Assembly: GCF_028747985.1 (NCBI RefSeq)
Contig: NZ_CP118108.1
Span: forward strand, 3,353,501-3,417,500
DNA length: 64,000 nucleotides
Origin: Paenibacillus urinalis
Lineage (GTDB): Bacteria; Bacillota; Bacilli; Paenibacillales; Paenibacillaceae
Direction of reading: 5' to 3'
The position numbers and the translations under genes are program-made. Below, piece by piece: positions 11,801 to 24,600 of this stretch. How positions within the stretch are numbered: position 1 is the stretch's first letter; each line of letters opens with the position of its first letter. The notes beneath the pieces were generated by a model. That model did no database searches. It was not told the DNA's origin and was given only the letters and a program-made list of their open reading frames with translations.

Positions 11801-14800
11801 CAGCATAAAATGAAGCCTCTCATCAGGAAAGCTCGGGTCAAGCGGAACATAAGCGGCCCCAACTTTCAATATAGCCAATATAGAGACGATCATTTCTGGA
11901 TTACGATCAGCGAGCAATCCGACGCAGCTGCCAGGACGTATGCCATGCCTCCACAAGTAGCCTGCCATTCGAACGACACGGTCGTTTAACGTCCTGTACG
12001 AAATTTCTTGTTCTTGATACTGCAGAGCTATGTGTCCGGGTTGCTCTTTAGCTCTTCGTTCGAAAAGATCGATTAAAGACAGATCATTCGGATAGTGAGA
12101 CTGGGTCTGATTCCATTGTTCAAATTGATCGTATTCTGCATCCGACTGCATTTCGAGATCCTTCAATTTCGTATTCCGGTGAATAAGCATTTCATGTAGT
12201 AATCGTTCATAATGAGCAGCCATTCTTGCAATTGAAGCCTCATTCCATAGATCAGAACGATATTCAATCTCTGCCTTCATTTGCCCTTCTTCTTCCTGCC
12301 ATGCCCAGGTCATATCAAACTTTGCTTGCTGGCCACGCCACTTCATAGGCCGAATGTTCAGTTCCGGCAACGCTGTAGCGTTCAATCTCATATCCTGTAG
12401 AACAAAAAGGGTGTCAAAAAGCGGATTTCTACTCGGACTAAACGGAATGTTCAGCTTCTCAGTTAAGCTGCTAAGTGAATACTCTCCGTGTTCAAACGCA
12501 TCAAGGATATCCTGCTTAAGATTCGTAATATATTCGCCAACGGTTTTAGCTGAGTCGGGTTTAACCCGAAGCGGCAGTGTATTTACAAACATGCCCATCG
12601 TTTGTTGGGTATCCGCATGGTTACGTCCTGCAATGGGTGTACCTACAACAATATCCTCTTCCCCCGAATATCTCGCTAAGAGCGTGCTATAAGCAGCGAG
12701 AAGCAGTGTGAAGTGCGTTGTGCTATACTTCTCAGCTTCTTGCCTGAGAAGCTCACATAGCTTATCAGGCAAGTCGAATCGGTATATGCTTCCCTGCGGA
12801 CTTTTGACAGCTGGACGTTGATTGTCCATTGGCAGCTCTGCAGTTCCTTCAAAATCCGAGAACTCCGCAAGCCAAAACTGCTCACTTTCTTGATATGCTT
12901 TATCTTTGATCCGTTCGTTCTTCCATACTGCGTAGTCCTTATACTGCACTCTAACCGGTTTGAGAGGAAGACCACGATATAAAGTCATCAGCTCTTCGTA
13001 GATCAGCTCCGTAGAAGCTCCATCCGAAATAATATGATGTGTATCTAACGCCAAGTAGTGAAGCTCAGGATGAACGGTTAACAATGACACCCGAAATAGT
13101 GGGGCAATATTTAATTGAAAAGGCTTCACAAATCCAGTCATCCATTGGTTCAGATTATCTTGCATGTCAACTTCCTCTGACCTGTTCTCCAGCACATCAC
13201 GGGATAATCGCCATTCAAGCTTGCTCGTGTCGCATATCCTTTGTGAAAACTGACCTGATTCCAAATGAATTGATGTTCTTAGGGCCTCATGACGCCCAAT
13301 AATTCGAACAAAGGAAGCCTCGAGTCTATCAACATCAAGCATTCCTTTAAGCTCAAATAGCATTGGCATATTATAGCTGAGAGCAGCTTCTTCGTGTTGA
13401 TATGCATAATAGATTTGCTTCTGAAGATCCGTTAAAGGATACTCTGACTGTTCTGGCACCGATTCAATAGCCATATGAGGCTGCAGGTCTGACTGCTGAA
13501 TCCAAGCGGACATATCTTCAAGAATGGGCATTTGAAATATATCAGACAAGGACATTTTGACATTAAATTGTTGATGAATTCTGCCCACGAGCATCATCGC
13601 TTTAAGGGAATGACCACCAATCTCAAAGAAATGATCATAAATTCCGATCCTGCTGATCCCTAGAACCTCTTCCCATAAGCTGACGAGCACCTTCTGCGTT
13701 TCGTTAGTGGCAGGAGCATAATGATCACCATGTCTAAGCTCAGGCTTAGGCAATGACCTACGGTCCACCTTGCCGTTACTTGTTAAGGGAAGCTCTTCTA
13801 ACGTCACAAATACTGTAGGAATCATGTACTCTGGCAAGTAAGGCTTAAGTTCGTTCTTCCAGCTGGCAATCCTATGAGGGGTTAGCTTCTTGGTTAGCAA
13901 TCGTTTGTCTTCCGGTACAATATAGGCGCCTAGATAGGAATGTCCTTGTTCATCCGAATTGGCGACTACAACGGTCTCTTGAACTCCCTCTAGCATTCGA
14001 ATTTGAGCTTCTATCTCACCCAGCTCAATTCGATGTCCTCTGATTTTCACTTGAAGATCGATTCGTTCCACAAATTCCAGGCTGCCATCCGGGAGCATTT
14101 TTACGCAATCTCCTGTTTTGTACAAACGGGACGACGTTAGACGTGGAATTACGACGAATCTTTCAGATGTAAGCTCTGGCCTGTTCAAATAAGTGAGTGC
14201 TATACCATCTCCGCCAATGTATAATTCACCCGGTATACCAATAGGCTGCCGTTGGCCTGATTTGTTTAACACATAGATGGTTGTGTTATTCATGGGACGG
14301 CCAATAGGGACATGTGATGCCGAGCTGATCTCGTGAAATGTCGAGAACACAGTCGCTTCTGTTGGACCATACATATGGATAAGTCGTCCTTCACCTAGTA
14401 CATCGAGTGCTTTACCTACATGATTTACAGATACCTTCTCCCCGCCGAACAGCACTTTTCTGGTTCCCAAAAAGCAGCCGGAGTCGAAGTCAATAAGTGT
14501 ATTAAACAACGCTGTCGTAAGAAAAAGAACCGTGATCTGCTGACTCGATATAACATCTACCATAGCAGCAGCATTAAGCATCTCTGTGCGCTCAATTAGA
14601 ACGAGCGAAGCACCATGGAGTAAGGCACCAAATATATCAAATGTTGCACCGTCAAAGGCATAGTTAGAAGCCTGCAGAAAGCGGTCACTATGATTAATCA
14701 GTAAATAACCGTTATTGATCATTGTCTTTACAATGTTACGATGTGTTGCGACAACTCCCTTAGGTGTTCCTGTTGAACCAGACGTATACATAATATATAA

Positions 14801-17800
14801 AGGCTGTGTAGGTTCAATTTGACGGTATTGTCCCAGATCGGAATTAGGCGCACTTGACCATAGTGATGTATTGTAATGAATAAATTCCCCTTCATAACCA
14901 GACAGCTCATACCCATCCGATGCAATGACGAGATCTGCTTGACTATCCTCCAGCATGAAGAGAATTCGATCCTCTGGAAACGTTGGATCTAGCGGAACAT
15001 ACACCCCTCCTGCCTTCACCACCGCCAGAATGATTACAATCATATCCATTGAGCGATCCATTAATAGTCCCACTCGCTGTCCTGACTGCAATCCTTCTTG
15101 GAATAGATACCATGCTAGTTGATTAGCAGCTTCATTCAGTGCTCTGTAAGACATTGTATTTCTGCCCATAATTAGAGCATCTGCCTCACCTCTAACCTTG
15201 CTTTGCTGCTCAAATAATTCAGCAATGCTGAGGTGCGCAGGATAATCCGCATCCGTGTTGTTCCACTCGTCAAGCTGTTCTGCCTCCGTTGATGTTAGCA
15301 GCTCTACATCTCCAATTCTTAAATTAGGATATTCAAGAAGCTGGTTAAGAATATGGAAGTAATGATGAGCTATTCTTTGAATCGTTTCTGGTGTCCACAA
15401 ATCCGTCCGGTACTCAATTCCGAGCTCCATCCCCTCTTCGGATGCAGAGCAAATCCATGTCATATCGAATTTCGATGTGCCCTGATCCCATTCGGAGTAA
15501 TCTACAGTAAGTCCAGTATTCGCCAGTGGCTCCTGCTCCTGCTCCTGCACAACAAACATCGTCTCAAACAAAGGATGACGACGATGATCGGTAGACAGAG
15601 ATAGGCGATTTATTAATTTCTGTAAAGGATACATCCCGTGCTCGAACGCGGACAGAATGTGCTTATGAACGGAATCCAGGTATTCCCGAACGAGCAGCCC
15701 TGAATCAGGTGTAGTCCGAATCGCAAGCGTGTTGGCAAACATACCGGTCAGACTCTCTTCTCCCACTTCTCCTCGTAGTGAGAATGGTGTTCCAACCACG
15801 ATGTCATCTTGTCCTGAATACTTGGCAAGCAGCACTTGGTATGCTGCCATCATGATCATGAATAATGTATCGTGACGAGCAGCGGATACATTCCGCAATC
15901 TACTCACTAGTCCATTAGGTATCTTCATATGAACACGTTCACCGTCAAAGCTTCGTTGTACAGGTCTAACATAATCTGTTGGAATATCGATAACTGCCGG
16001 ATGCTGCTTGAATTTGGACAGCCAATAACGCTCACTGCTCTCGTATCTTCTCTCATCCAGTTCCGATTCCCAAACCGCAAAATCTTTATAATGAATACGA
16101 ATTTCTGGCAGCTCTTTCTCTTCGTATAATGCGATCAAGTCCTTCAATAAAATTTGGATCGACATTCCATCCGATATAATATGATGCATATCTAACATAA
16201 GGATGTGATGATCATCTGCTAGTTTCACAAGACCTGCTCTAAAAAGTGGAGCCTGTCCCAGATCAAATGCAGCAATGAATTGACTTGCAAATCGTTTAAC
16301 TGCCTCTTCTGATGATTCATCATCCCTTAACATTTCCTGCTCTAATATGAACGGTACTAGATCTTGTGTTCGATGAATTTTTTGACATAGCTCACCATTT
16401 TGTATTTCAAAAGATGTTCGCAGCACTTCATGTCTTTGAATAAGCTCAAGGATGTTCTGCTCAAGCTTTTCGACACTAATCCTGCCCTTCAGATCCACAG
16501 TTATTGGCATATTGTAGCTTGTGTTCGCATTTTCGAATTGCTGAACGATATATAGTCGCTTTTGAATCGACGAAGCCGGATAGAATTCCCGAGGAGCTGC
16601 TGGCTGAATCTTTAGTAGGTGAGATTTCTGTTTATTAACCATCCACTCCGCCATCTCTCGTATAGTAGGCAGCTTAAATACATCCTGTAATGATATATGG
16701 ACTCCGAAGCTTTTCTGAATCTTTGCCGCCAGCATCATTGCTTTGAGCGAATGGCCCCCGATTTCAAAGAAATGCTCATCAATACCTATTCTCTTAAGTT
16801 GAAGTGTTTCTTCCCATAACGAAATTAATCTCTCTTCCAATTCATTCGTAGGAGCTGAATAATTGTCGTGTTCCAGCTGCTCAGGTGCAGGCAATGCCTT
16901 GTGATCTAATTTACCGTTTGAGGTTTTTGGAAGCATACTTATCGTAATAAATGTACTCGGTATCATATATTCAGGAAGCGTATGTCGTAATTCTTTTTTC
17001 CACTCCTGCACCCTATTCTCAGTTCCCTCTGGAACAACATAAGCACACAGGTAAGAATGTCCATGCGGATCGCGCTGAGCGGTGACTACCGCCTCTTTAA
17101 TCGAAGCGATTTCGACCAGCTTACCTTGAATTTCTGTGAGCTCTACTCGATTGCCGCGAATTTTCACTTGCTGATCAATTCTTCCTCTGTATTCCAGCAT
17201 TCCATCAGGCAGCCATCTGACTAGATCACCTGTTCTATACATTCTCTGTCCTGGCTCAAAAGGACATGACACAAATCGCTCGTCACTTAAATCTTGCCGG
17301 TTAAGATAACCTGAGGCCAGTCCATCACCCGTAACACAGAGCTCGCCTGGAACCCCTAAGGGTTGAAGCTGTCCCATTCGATTAAGGACATACACTCTTG
17401 TGTTATGAATTGGCTTCCCGATTGGAACGGTATCGTAAGTCAACAAACGCTCGTCTACGGAATAAGTCGATGCAAACACGGTTGTTTCTGTAGGTCCATA
17501 TCCATTGACCAGCTTGTTTGCCCCGAGTACTTCGAGCGCTTTTGTAACATGAGTTTTAGATGCAGCCTCTCCCCCAAAGAACAGCCTTCTTACATATCTA
17601 AGGCTATGAACATCCCAATCAACCAGTGTATTAAACAAGGCTGCTGTCATGAAGCAGGATGTAATTTTCTGAGTCAGCATCGTATTTGCCAGTTCTTGAA
17701 CATTCAGCAGCTGTTGTTTGGAGATGAGAACGAGAGAAGCACCGTTTAACAGAGCGCCAAAAATCTCATAGGTAGATCCATCAAAAGCATAATTGGATAA

Positions 17801-19219
17801 CTGTAATATACGATCCGACGCTAGTACATCCATAAACCCGTTGTTAACCGAGGTTTTGACAATATTACGATGAGTTGTCACCACCCCTTTTGGCTTTCCG
17901 GTCGAACCAGAAGTATACATTATATATGCTGTACCTTCCGGAGAAATGGAAGCAGCAGGAATGGGAACCTCTGTCATCTCATTCACGTTATACAAATCGT
18001 CTCGAATGGAAAGGATCTTTCCATGATAACCCTGAATAACTCGATCTTGATCCGTAATAAGCCAGCTTGCCATGCTATCGGTGAGGATCTCTCTAACTCT
18101 TTCATCTGGATAAGCCGGATCAAGCGGGATGTATGTACTCCCAACACGTAAGATAGCAAATATAGAAATGATCATGTCCATGGAGCGTTCGGCTAACATG
18201 CCTATCGTTGCTCCAGGCCTTACTCCCATCTTCAGCAGAGCTGCAGCGGCTGTTTCAATACGCTGGTCAAGCTCTTTGTATGTCAATTGCGCATCTCCCA
18301 TAATAAGGGCAGGATGATCTGAAACCGTCGATACTTGCTTCTTAAACAAGCTTACAATAGATTCATTTCTTGGATAGGCTGCAGTTGTATCATTATAACG
18401 CTGGAGCTTCTCTCTCTCTTCCATAGTCAATATACTTGCTGTATCCAAGCTGTGGTGAGTATCATTCATCATACAATCCATAACTCCCAGATAGACGTCA
18501 AACAGACGATCCGTGAACTGCTTGTCATACATGGACACCATCTTGACGGATAATTCGCCGAGAGTTACTGAAACGCTAAAATCAAGTAACGTGTTTGTTC
18601 TTTCGAAGCTAAATGGCATGAATTCAAACAAACCTTCGTTAACCGTTTCATAAACGTGAAAATCAATAAAATTGAAAGCCGTATCGAAAAATGGATTTTC
18701 CATGCTGCTTTGTTCTTCCACTGCTTTTTGAATCTGTACTAAAGAAAGTCTTCCATACTTTTTCAATTCATTCTGCTTGACTTGAACGTACTGAACGATG
18801 TCTCTCCAGCTCATACCTGGCTTGAAGATCGTACGAAGCGGCACTGTATTCAAGAAACACCCCAACATGCGTGCTCCATCTTGTGAAACAGGGCGACCAT
18901 TTTCTACAAGGCCGATTAAGATATCACTCTCATATGAGAACATGTACAGTGTACTGATGTAAGCTGCTAAACAAATGGATTTTACCGTCACTCTCTGCTG
19001 CTGTGCAGCTCTTTGCAAATCGTTATACCGTTCAGAAGATAGGGTCTTGATGGAAGTATTGGATTCCATAATCTTGCTTAATCTCGGTTGTTCAGGGAAT
19101 TCATACTTGCGATAGTCGCTTAGCTCAGCACGCCAGTAGTCGATCATCTCTTGACTAGAAGAAAGGGCCAGCTGTTCAATCACGTATTCTTTATAGGTTG
19201 ATTTTATTGGACTAAGCAA
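5825..19219 (-). CDS. Nonribosomal peptide synthetase, modules 2 to 5 (C C-lobe, A-T, three C-A-T, E)
   Basis: A 4,464-residue NRPS. It opens with only the C-terminal lobe of a C domain (residues 1-250); the lobe with the HHxxxDG motif ends the preceding frame. Then follow A-T, C-A-T, C-A-T, C-A-T-E. Approximate landmarks: A cores (TSGSTG) at 440, 1481, 2531 and 3578; carrier serines at 824, 1870, 2919 (all GGHS) and 3960 (GGDS); C-domain HHIxSDG at 1013, 2063 and 3109; E domain with HHLIIDG near 4143 and an FNYLGQF motif. Specificity codes read DGYFFGGVFK, DGFFLGMVFK, DGFFIGAVFK and DGFFFGGVFK, all of the branched or hydrophobic type. The E domain predicts a D residue at position 5. The acidic C-terminal tail ([15 protein letters not shown]) resembles a donor docking (COM) helix for the next protein. 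The start is TTG at 19219, overlapping the upstream stop by 8 bp, with GGGAGG 9 nt before it. Confidence 0.95.
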   Translation of the reverse strand: MLSPIKSTYKEYVIEQLALSSSQEMIDYWRAELSDYRKYEFPEQPRLSKIMESNTSIKTLSSERYNDLQRAAQQQRVTVKSICLAAYISTLYMFSYESDILIGLVENGRPVSQDGARMLGCFLNTVPLRTIFKPGMSWRDIVQYVQVKQNELKKYGRLSLVQIQKAVEEQSSMENPFFDTAFNFIDFHVYETVNEGLFEFMPFSFERTNTLLDFSVSVTLGELSVKMVSMYDKQFTDRLFDVYLGVMDCMMNDTHHSLDTASILTMEEREKLQRYNDTTAAYPRNESIVSLFKKQVSTVSDHPALIMGDAQLTYKELDQRIETAAAALLKMGVRPGATIGMLAERSMDMIISIFAILRVGSTYIPLDPAYPDERVREILTDSMASWLITDQDRVIQGYHGKILSIRDDLYNVNEMTEVPIPAASISPEGTAYIMYTSGSTGKPKGVVTTHRNIVKTSVNNGFMDVLASDRILQLSNYAFDGSTYEIFGALLNGASLVLISKQQLLNVQELANTMLTQKITSCFMTAALFNTLVDWDVHSLRYVRRLFFGGEAASKTHVTKALEVLGANKLVNGYGPTETTVFASTYSVDERLLTYDTVPIGKPIHNTRVYVLNRMGQLQPLGVPGELCVTGDGLASGYLNRQDLSDERFVSCPFEPGQRMYRTGDLVRWLPDGMLEYRGRIDQQVKIRGNRVELTEIQGKLVEIASIKEAVVTAQRDPHGHSYLCAYVVPEGTENRVQEWKKELRHTLPEYMIPSTFITISMLPKTSNGKLDHKALPAPEQLEHDNYSAPTNELEERLISLWEETLQLKRIGIDEHFFEIGGHSLKAMMLAAKIQKSFGVHISLQDVFKLPTIREMAEWMVNKQKSHLLKIQPAAPREFYPASSIQKRLYIVQQFENANTSYNMPITVDLKGRISVEKLEQNILELIQRHEVLRTSFEIQNGELCQKIHRTQDLVPFILEQEMLRDDESSEEAVKRFASQFIAAFDLGQAPLFRAGLVKLADDHHILMLDMHHIISDGMSIQILLKDLIALYEEKELPEIRIHYKDFAVWESELDERRYESSERYWLSKFKQHPAVIDIPTDYVRPVQRSFDGERVHMKIPNGLVSRLRNVSAARHDTLFMIMMAAYQVLLAKYSGQDDIVVGTPFSLRGEVGEESLTGMFANTLAIRTTPDSGLLVREYLDSVHKHILSAFEHGMYPLQKLINRLSLSTDHRRHPLFETMFVVQEQEQEPLANTGLTVDYSEWDQGTSKFDMTWICSASEEGMELGIEYRTDLWTPETIQRIAHHYFHILNQLLEYPNLRIGDVELLTSTEAEQLDEWNNTDADYPAHLSIAELFEQQSKVRGEADALIMGRNTMSYRALNEAANQLAWYLFQEGLQSGQRVGLLMDRSMDMIVIILAVVKAGGVYVPLDPTFPEDRILFMLEDSQADLVIASDGYELSGYEGEFIHYNTSLWSSAPNSDLGQYRQIEPTQPLYIMYTSGSTGTPKGVVATHRNIVKTMINNGYLLINHSDRFLQASNYAFDGATFDIFGALLHGASLVLIERTEMLNAAAMVDVISSQQITVLFLTTALFNTLIDFDSGCFLGTRKVLFGGEKVSVNHVGKALDVLGEGRLIHMYGPTEATVFSTFHEISSASHVPIGRPMNNTTIYVLNKSGQRQPIGIPGELYIGGDGIALTYLNRPELTSERFVVIPRLTSSRLYKTGDCVKMLPDGSLEFVERIDLQVKIRGHRIELGEIEAQIRMLEGVQETVVVANSDEQGHSYLGAYIVPEDKRLLTKKLTPHRIASWKNELKPYLPEYMIPTVFVTLEELPLTSNGKVDRRSLPKPELRHGDHYAPATNETQKVLVSLWEEVLGISRIGIYDHFFEIGGHSLKAMMLVGRIHQQFNVKMSLSDIFQMPILEDMSAWIQQSDLQPHMAIESVPEQSEYPLTDLQKQIYYAYQHEEAALSYNMPMLFELKGMLDVDRLEASFVRIIGRHEALRTSIHLESGQFSQRICDTSKLEWRLSRDVLENRSEEVDMQDNLNQWMTGFVKPFQLNIAPLFRVSLLTVHPELHYLALDTHHIISDGASTELIYEELMTLYRGLPLKPVRVQYKDYAVWKNERIKDKAYQESEQFWLAEFSDFEGTAELPMDNQRPAVKSPQGSIYRFDLPDKLCELLRQEAEKYSTTHFTLLLAAYSTLLARYSGEEDIVVGTPIAGRNHADTQQTMGMFVNTLPLRVKPDSAKTVGEYITNLKQDILDAFEHGEYSLSSLTEKLNIPFSPSRNPLFDTLFVLQDMRLNATALPELNIRPMKWRGQQAKFDMTWAWQEEEGQMKAEIEYRSDLWNEASIARMAAHYERLLHEMLIHRNTKLKDLEMQSDAEYDQFEQWNQTQSHYPNDLSLIDLFERRAKEQPGHIALQYQEQEISYRTLNDRVVRMAGYLWRHGIRPGSCVGLLADRNPEMIVSILAILKVGAAYVPLDPSFPDERLHFMLENSAAKWLIAEEGRTISQYAGTVISLSEPEIYAENSFISTRTYATGADTAYVMYTSGSTGQPKGVITTHKNVINVCCNNGFVELGPGDRMLQLSNYAFDGSTFDIFGALLNGATLVLMPSTMLQDVSVLSSTFRSENITVQFMTTALFNTMVDYDMDCLKGLRKIIFGGEAASYQHVLKVLNALGEHKVINAYGPTETTVFASMYSVDHHIKTTKNIPIGRPIRNTRFYVLNAKGKLQPVGIPGELYIAGDGLAEGYLSQPELTSSKFIDGFHEKERMYRTGDIVKWLPNGELTYISRADGQLKIRGNRIESDEVKKAIISLPDVNEAVVAGHRDQNGTSILVAYVVCDSPAQSSEEKLIVEWRQRLRSVLPEYMIPSLFILLDSLPLNHNGKVDWRALPEPEITGSSYVEPTSDTEIELAQLWSELLGIETIGSSDSFFLLGGHSLKAMMLAARISERWAVKIALPELFNAGTLAEMAGLIEKGCIQKYAPIPKAAEQVSYPVSSAQKRLYLIEQFEDTNNSYNMPIVMRMKGTLVIERLELALIKLIHRHEALRTSYAMEEGEVRQRIHPINEIEFKLIRGENVQELSLNAFIESCLGAFIRPFDLSTAPLIRAGLYHSSNEEFLLFIDTHHIASDGITTGILYRDLIRLYEGQQLKALPAQYKDYASWQTHRRLEPDYSASEQFWVGKFEEPPAVIDILTEGRRPMRRRFDGAVYSFEIEPELYEQLKELSIRTQSTMFMILLAGYNLLLSKYTAEKDIVVGTPIAGRYHSDTASIAGMFVNTIALRNRVEGHYQVEEWISLVRSETLQAFEHGEYPLDELVEKLRINRDPGRSPLFDTMFVLQDARPEITHLNELDIEPLEWATRTAKFDMTWAVDDHDDLLKMTVEYSTELYQEEQIDRMAHHFVHILNQMTSQPNRQLQQLKLITAEEEKQILECFNSTAASYPRLQNIIELFEEQVLRRPDHTAVQFDQESLTYSDLNRLTRQFAGVLIKKGLRPGTAVGIRSERSLEMIVGILGILRAGGAYVPIDPSYPDERAAYMLNNSGASILAAPNDTSLDGFHGVYVPLEPFYWSHIEAVEVEKIQIDPEMPAYIMYTSGSTGEPKGVVTTHQNVVKTSINNGFVDLKPEDRILQLSNYAFDGSTFEIFGSLLNGSTLIVIRKEDVLDIAKLAAIIEKEHIASFFITTTLFNALVDYDVTSLKHTKRVFVGGEATSKPHMLSAYEYLGANRIANGYGPTETTVFATTYNVDETLQSKHSVPIGRPIHNTRTYVISEEGHLQPIGIAGELYIAGDGLAQEYLGEPQMTRSRFTSIPSLREQRLYRSGDKVKWLPDGSLEFISRIDHQVKIRGHRVEPGEIEARLLEHPLVKEAVVIARKNDSAHHLCAYLVNSENISTQEIRRFVQEKLPEYMIPSYFIFLAQLPLTRNGKLDHRALPDPDFTLIQASYIAPQTEEEIVLSEVWTEVLGVDQMGVEDNFFTLGGDSIKSIQIVSKLAKLNWKLQVKHLMLYPTIAECALYLERTETKRASSSLSVGEVPLTPIQAWFFEQNLEHEGHFNQSMMLYNARGWNEQILHKSLAQLIAEHDALRIRFIKENAVAKQIVCPMEEGPFYTLDTYELDEDTDQTAQIEYLATGIQSQMDITRMLIKIGIFKTNQGDHLLIAMHHLIIDGVSWRILIEDLMQIYNSMLAGEEPVNLGKTDTYYDWSHRLTAQAVRGNYRSEASYWNDIEERALSLPNSKQEPCTYKESATLSMELDVMMTLRLLTEVHRAYHTEVNDLLLSALALTYETETLIHMEGHGREELVEETDLSRTIGWFTSIYPVILSSSHDYGDTLRNTKEMLRGIPTKGAGYGVLKYLTTDMDEGVTASSPDIVFNYLGQFESHENNQPEYFSPMPMGNLISPQNRMTHQEEWNCVISESQFKLTYRYNPIVIGENTAHLRLEQFKSHLQSLIHHCIDREEEYTPSDYTDSDLTFDELDDIEDIIKGL

Positions 19220-21635
19220 TGACTTCTTCCTCCCTCAACATGCCACATAAATTTAACAGCTCTGATATAAAAACGGCTACGCTCCAGCCATCGAGTATCG
19301 CATGATGAAAGATCCAGCCAATATATGTTTCCTCATTAGAAGTGAATAGCACGATTCTCCACAGAGGTGCTTGATTTATATCAAAGGGGTGTTCACGATC
19401 TTTTCTGAGATAAGCTGTAATTTCTGATTCCACGTCGGAGGAGATGAGTTGAACCTCCTTCACTTCGAAATCGATGTGCTCACATATATATTGAACAGGC
19501 TCTGGAAAATCTGAGATATTAAACCCCGTACGCAGCATAGGATGTCTGCCGGCTAGTTCATTCATAACCTCATGAAGCATGGAGGCTGTTATTCGAAGCC
19601 CATTAATACGGTATATAAATTGGTCGTGATACACCCCTTCGCCTTGATGCTGTATGTAGTGAAAGACCATGCCTTGTTGAATGTCACTCATCGGAAACAA
19701 ATCCAGAACGTGCTGCGGAAGAAAAGAACGGTACTGAGGACTTTCTATCCATTCCTTTTTTTGTTCGATCAGCTTTACTTCCATTTTTCTTTTCTCTTCA
19801 TCCATAGAATTCGTGAGATGACCGTTCCGAACCAGGCTTCGAATCGTTGGATACCTGTATAGATCAATAATTTCCATACTCGTCCCCAGCTCTTTATTCA
19901 TCATGCTGATCAACTCAATGGCTCTGATGGAATCCCCGCCTAATTCGAAATAGTTGCTGTCTACCCCCATATTGGCTTGATGAAGAAGCTCCTGCCAAAT
20001 ACGAAGCATATTCTCCTCTATAGGAGACTCTGGCAAAACGAGACGATCAGTTTGATTCAACTCAGAGACGGCTCCAGGTGTCGGAAGCCGCTTTACATCC
20101 ACTTTATTGTTAATCGTCATCGGAATCTCTGGCATGTGGAAAAAGTGAGCCGGTAGCATATACTGCGGAAGATGCAGTGACAATTGTTTTCTTAGCTCCC
20201 CTGCTTGTTGAGAGCGTTCAGATACGTAATAGGCACACAATTTATCTTCATTGAAGCGATCCTTTTTGACAGTTACCACTGCATGTTGAATCCCTTCAAT
20301 TTGTAATAATCTAGATTCGATTTCACCTAATTCTATCCGGTAGCCTCTAATCTTCACTTGATGATCCATACGGCCAAGATACTCGAGCTCACCATCCATA
20401 CTCCAACGGGCCAGATCTCCTGTCCGATACACGCGTACACCTGGAAGAAAAGGCAATGTTACGAAACGCGCTTCCGTGAGTTCCGGCAGATTAATATATC
20501 CCCTGGCAACTCCATCTCCTGCAACATAAATCTCGCCCTCTACACCAATAGGTACAAGTTCACGTTTATCATCTAGTATATAAATTTGAAGGGTAGGAAT
20601 GGGTTTCCCAATGTTACTGACACGATTGTTTATTTCCTTCATGCCAATCTCTTTATATGTCACATGAACTGTGGTCTCCGTAATACCATACATATTAATA
20701 AGCTTGGTATTCGGGAATTGTTGCTGAAAATCTGCTAACATCGCGGGCTGAAGCGCCTCACCCCCAAAAATAACCGTTCGAACTTTAAGGCTGCTCTCCT
20801 GAACCGTTAATGCAAGCTTAGCCAACTGATAAAATGCAGTGGGTGTCTGGTTAAGCACGGTTACCTTCTCTACTTGCAGCAGATTAAGAAATTTAGCCGG
20901 CTCCCGGGACACAGCTGGCGGAACAATCACCAGCGTGCCTCCATATAACAAGGCTCCGTACATTTCCCATACCGAAAAATCAAAGCAGAACGAATGGAAT
21001 AAAGTCCAAACATCCTTCTCAGCAAAGTCAAATAAGTTTCTATCATTAAACAGAAGTCGTACGACATTGCGATGCTCTATCATTACTCCCTTTGGTTTCC
21101 CTGTAGAGCCTGAAGTATAGATGATATAAGCAAGATCAGAAGGTGCACTCATATAATGTTGGACGCAAGTCTGATCATAACTTGACAAGATCGGAGACTC
21201 CTTTGGATTCACGACCGGGATATCCATTCCTTCTGGAACTAGCGAATGATCCTGAGCGATGCACAGCACGGCTCCGCTGTCCTCCAGCATGTAACTGATC
21301 CGATCTGCTGGATACTCCGTGTCAATCGGCATATAAGCACCGCCCGCTTTTAATACAGCGAGAATTGAAATGACCATGTCCATTGTTCTTGGACAGAGGA
21401 TGCCTACAATCTGGTTTGGCTTTATCTGCCTTGAACGAAGGACCTCTGCCAGCTCTTCTGCTCTACTATTGAGCTGATCGTAGGTCAATTGCTGCTCTTC
21501 AAATTTCAAAGCGATTCGGCTTCCGGACTTTTGTACTTGTCGCTCAAACAAGCTGTGAATCGTCATCTCCCTGGGGTAATCAGCAACCGTGTCGTTAAAA
21601 TCATGAAGAAGTCTTCGCCTCTCCTGATCGGGCAT
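19212..21635 (-). CDS. Nonribosomal peptide synthetase, Thr-activating module 1 (A-T) plus N-lobe of module 2 C domain
   Basis: About 807 residues from the proposed ATG at 21635. Domains: A ([10 protein letters not shown] near residue 178), T (GGDS serine near 565) and the N-terminal lobe of a C domain (from about 620, HHAILDGW near 778), ending about 25 residues after that motif. The specificity code reads DFWNIGMVHK, the classic threonine code, so this module should load L-Thr. The frame stays open upstream to 21782, but those residues overlap the previous gene and look unlike NRPS until the stretch KLSSLNF just before the proposed start, which matches the usual C-to-A linker. No Shine-Dalgarno precedes the ATG, so this may be the continuation of the upstream protein after a 1-nt frame break. 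The carrier has the GGDSI form usually seen before E domains, although a C lobe follows here. Confidence 0.85.
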   Translation of the reverse strand: MPDQERRRLLHDFNDTVADYPREMTIHSLFERQVQKSGSRIALKFEEQQLTYDQLNSRAEELAEVLRSRQIKPNQIVGILCPRTMDMVISILAVLKAGGAYMPIDTEYPADRISYMLEDSGAVLCIAQDHSLVPEGMDIPVVNPKESPILSSYDQTCVQHYMSAPSDLAYIIYTSGSTGKPKGVMIEHRNVVRLLFNDRNLFDFAEKDVWTLFHSFCFDFSVWEMYGALLYGGTLVIVPPAVSREPAKFLNLLQVEKVTVLNQTPTAFYQLAKLALTVQESSLKVRTVIFGGEALQPAMLADFQQQFPNTKLINMYGITETTVHVTYKEIGMKEINNRVSNIGKPIPTLQIYILDDKRELVPIGVEGEIYVAGDGVARGYINLPELTEARFVTLPFLPGVRVYRTGDLARWSMDGELEYLGRMDHQVKIRGYRIELGEIESRLLQIEGIQHAVVTVKKDRFNEDKLCAYYVSERSQQAGELRKQLSLHLPQYMLPAHFFHMPEIPMTINNKVDVKRLPTPGAVSELNQTDRLVLPESPIEENMLRIWQELLHQANMGVDSNYFELGGDSIRAIELISMMNKELGTSMEIIDLYRYPTIRSLVRNGHLTNSMDEEKRKMEVKLIEQKKEWIESPQYRSFLPQHVLDLFPMSDIQQGMVFHYIQHQGEGVYHDQFIYRINGLRITASMLHEVMNELAGRHPMLRTGFNISDFPEPVQYICEHIDFEVKEVQLISSDVESEITAYLRKDREHPFDINQAPLWRIVLFTSNEETYIGWIFHHAILDGWSVAVFISELLNLCGMLREEEVIA

Positions 21636-21645
21636 GAAATTCAAG

Positions 21646-24600
21646 CTAGACAGTTTGATAATCAACAACCCCTTCCAGTATTGTCGTGTAATAATCCAGT
21701 AATCTCTCAATCGTCTCTCTTCGGTATAAATCCGTATTATATTCCATTCGTAGCTTAAGCACGTCAGACTCCTCATACACATGCATAATTAGGTCATATT
21801 TGGCTGTATTGCCGGTTTCAATTGTCATATAAGCTGACGTCTGACCTAACGAATATTGATGAGTAAATTCATTCTGCAGCGTGAACATCACTTGAAGGGG
21901 AGAACGAAGTGATCCTGCTTCTCTCCCTGAAATGTTGTTCAGTACCATTTCCAAGGGAACATCTTGGTGTTGATAAGCTCCAAGAGCTGTGTTTTTCACT
22001 TGATCCAATAATTCGTCAAAAGTCATCTCATCCGAGATCTCTACCTTCAAGACGACCGTATTGGCTAGAAAACCGATGAGTTTCTCGGTATCTGGCCTGC
22101 TTCGATTGGCCATGACAGTCGTAATCGGCAGTTCGGCTTGTCCTGAGAAACGGTGAATTAGATAAGAGTATGTCGCGAACAAGAGCATAAACAGAGTCGT
22201 ATTCGTATGAGCTACTTTCTCGTAAACCAGTTTGGTCATACGAGGGCCTACTGCCTTTTCCAGCGTATCTCCAGCAAATGTGGAGGTTTCAGTGAGTAGG
22301 GCATCAGGAGGCACCTGCAAGGATCCTTTTGTTCCTTCAATCTGTTCTTTCCAATATTCTGCTTTACTATATAAAAATGAGGTAGACGTGTTCTCTAGGT
22401 CGGACTGCCATAAGATGTAATCAGAGTAAGTCGCCGTCGCCGTCTGTTCCTCTAGTTCTTCTTGTAAATAAAGCTGAATAAGCTCATTCGTAAAAATTTC
22501 AACAGACCACCCGTCTGACATAATATGGTGCATGGAAATAACCAGCGTATGATCTACTAGACTATTTGCCAATAGTGTTAAGCGAATGCAAGGGTCACTT
22601 AAAAGATCAAAGCGTCTGTTCGCCTCATTCTTAATAAATGTATTGCGGTGCAGCTCTCGTTCTACCTCGTCCCACTCTTTCAAATCAACAAATTGAACGT
22701 AAGGCTGGACGCTGTCCTCAATATATTGATAAGGGCTGTTGTCTGCTACCCCGAATCTAACTCGCAGTGCTTCATGGCGCTCAAACAAAGCAGCCAAGCA
22801 TCCATAGAGCTTGTCATATTGAATGTCACCTTGAAACCGGATAGAGAAGGTGGATGTATAGAACGGGCTGTCTGGAACCATCATGTGCAGGAACCATTGA
22901 CTCTTCTGTTTAAGCGTCAAGGGCAGCCTGTTGCTGTTCCGTGATCGAACAGGGATCGTTAGGAACTCCGTCTGCTCCTCTGCGTCATTTAACATTTCTA
23001 ATAAGCCAGCTACCGTTGCCTGTTCAAAGAATTGTTCCGCTGTAATCTGAATAGAATATCGTCTATATATCATCGTAATTAGCTTGGACATTTTAAGTGA
23101 ATCGCCACCTAGCTGAAAAAAATCCTCCTGCTCGGACAGCTCATTCAAATCTAGAATCTTACAGAAGCAGTCCGTCAGAAAGGCAGCCTTTTCTTCGGAA
23201 TTGTTATCCCTTTCCGCTTGTGATTCTTGAATTTGGTAGACTTCTATTTCACTCGCTGTAAGATTGTACTCTTTCAATATTTCTCTAATGCTTGAATATA
23301 GCGCACATTCCGAGCTTGTTGCTTCATCTGAGGAATAATATACGCAGATTAGTATATTTTGTTCGATGTTATCCGCAGTCATTTTAATTTCTTCTTGAAC
23401 ATTTGAATACTCTATTGGACTTCTATTAAATTTAGAATCTCCGAGTAGTCTATTCTTCTGCACACGTTTCTCCATTAGACAATCCAATTCACTTAGAAGC
23501 TCATCATAACTACCTTCCATTAGATCATTCACAAGCAGCCGCCTCTGAATTTTTCCCGTAGGCGTACGGTGAAAGCTTTCACTCCTGACTGGAATTACAT
23601 ATCTCGGATGAACTCCAAACTGTCGAGAAATAAGCCCTCTCAATTTTTGTATAATTAGAATGCAGTAATCGGGTTCATTGTGTATTGGACTAAAGAACAG
23701 CAATAAATGATCATTCCCATTCTCTCCGCCAGACACGCCGGCAGCAGCAACATAACCATGAACGATTCCTTCGACTTGCTCCATCACCGCTTCAACTTCA
23801 AAGTTATAAACATTCTTGGCATTGATAATAAGAACATCTTTCTCTCTGCCCGTTAGAATGAGACTTCCGTTTTTTACAAAGCCTAAATCACCCGTTTCAA
23901 ACCATCCATCATCTGTAAAAGCTTCCTTCGTCGCTGCTTCATTCTTGAAATAATGGTCAATGATCGTACTTCCTTTGAGTTGAATTCTTCCCACTGTTTT
24001 TTCGCCAAGCTCAGCGCCACTCGGATCGGAGATGCGAAGCTGTACACCTGGAATGACTTGTCCTATCTCTACAAAAGCTACTGACTCATTGCTATCCTTG
24101 CCTTCATCAAATATCAAATGGTCATCCAGGCTGTCCTTGCGCACAAAATATACGCCCGTTGACGGAGAGTCATCTAAATGCCTCCCAAAACATAAGCTTC
24201 CTGAAAATTCGGACATTCCATAGGCAGGTATAATGCTGTTATTACTTAATCCAAAAGGAGCTAGTTTTCTCAAAAACTTTTTCGCTGTCAACACGGAAAT
24301 GGGCTGACCTACATTTAAAAGAATCTTAACGGAAGTAAAATCCCACTGCTGATCGATCGCTTCTCCATTTAGTTGATTGATCTGATCGTATCCAAAATTA
24401 GGAGCCCAAGAAAAGGTTACTTGGTGCAAACTCATATCTTCCAGCCATACAGCCGGCCGCGATAGAAACCTCTCAACAGGACTTAAAATTTGTTCACTAC
24501 CGATCACGGTACCCAGAATGTGGTTGGTTAGAAGCCCACCTGCATGATATAGAGGCATCCAATTCAGCGTGATCTCATTCTCCGTTAAATGTAAATGACG

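Noticed and set aside
21636..21782. Upstream extension of the Thr-module protein to an in-frame start at 21782
   Set aside because: It would overlap the previous gene by 137 bp, and most of the residues come from the wrong frame of a clear C domain. Only the last few (KLSSLNF) look real, which supports a frame break instead.
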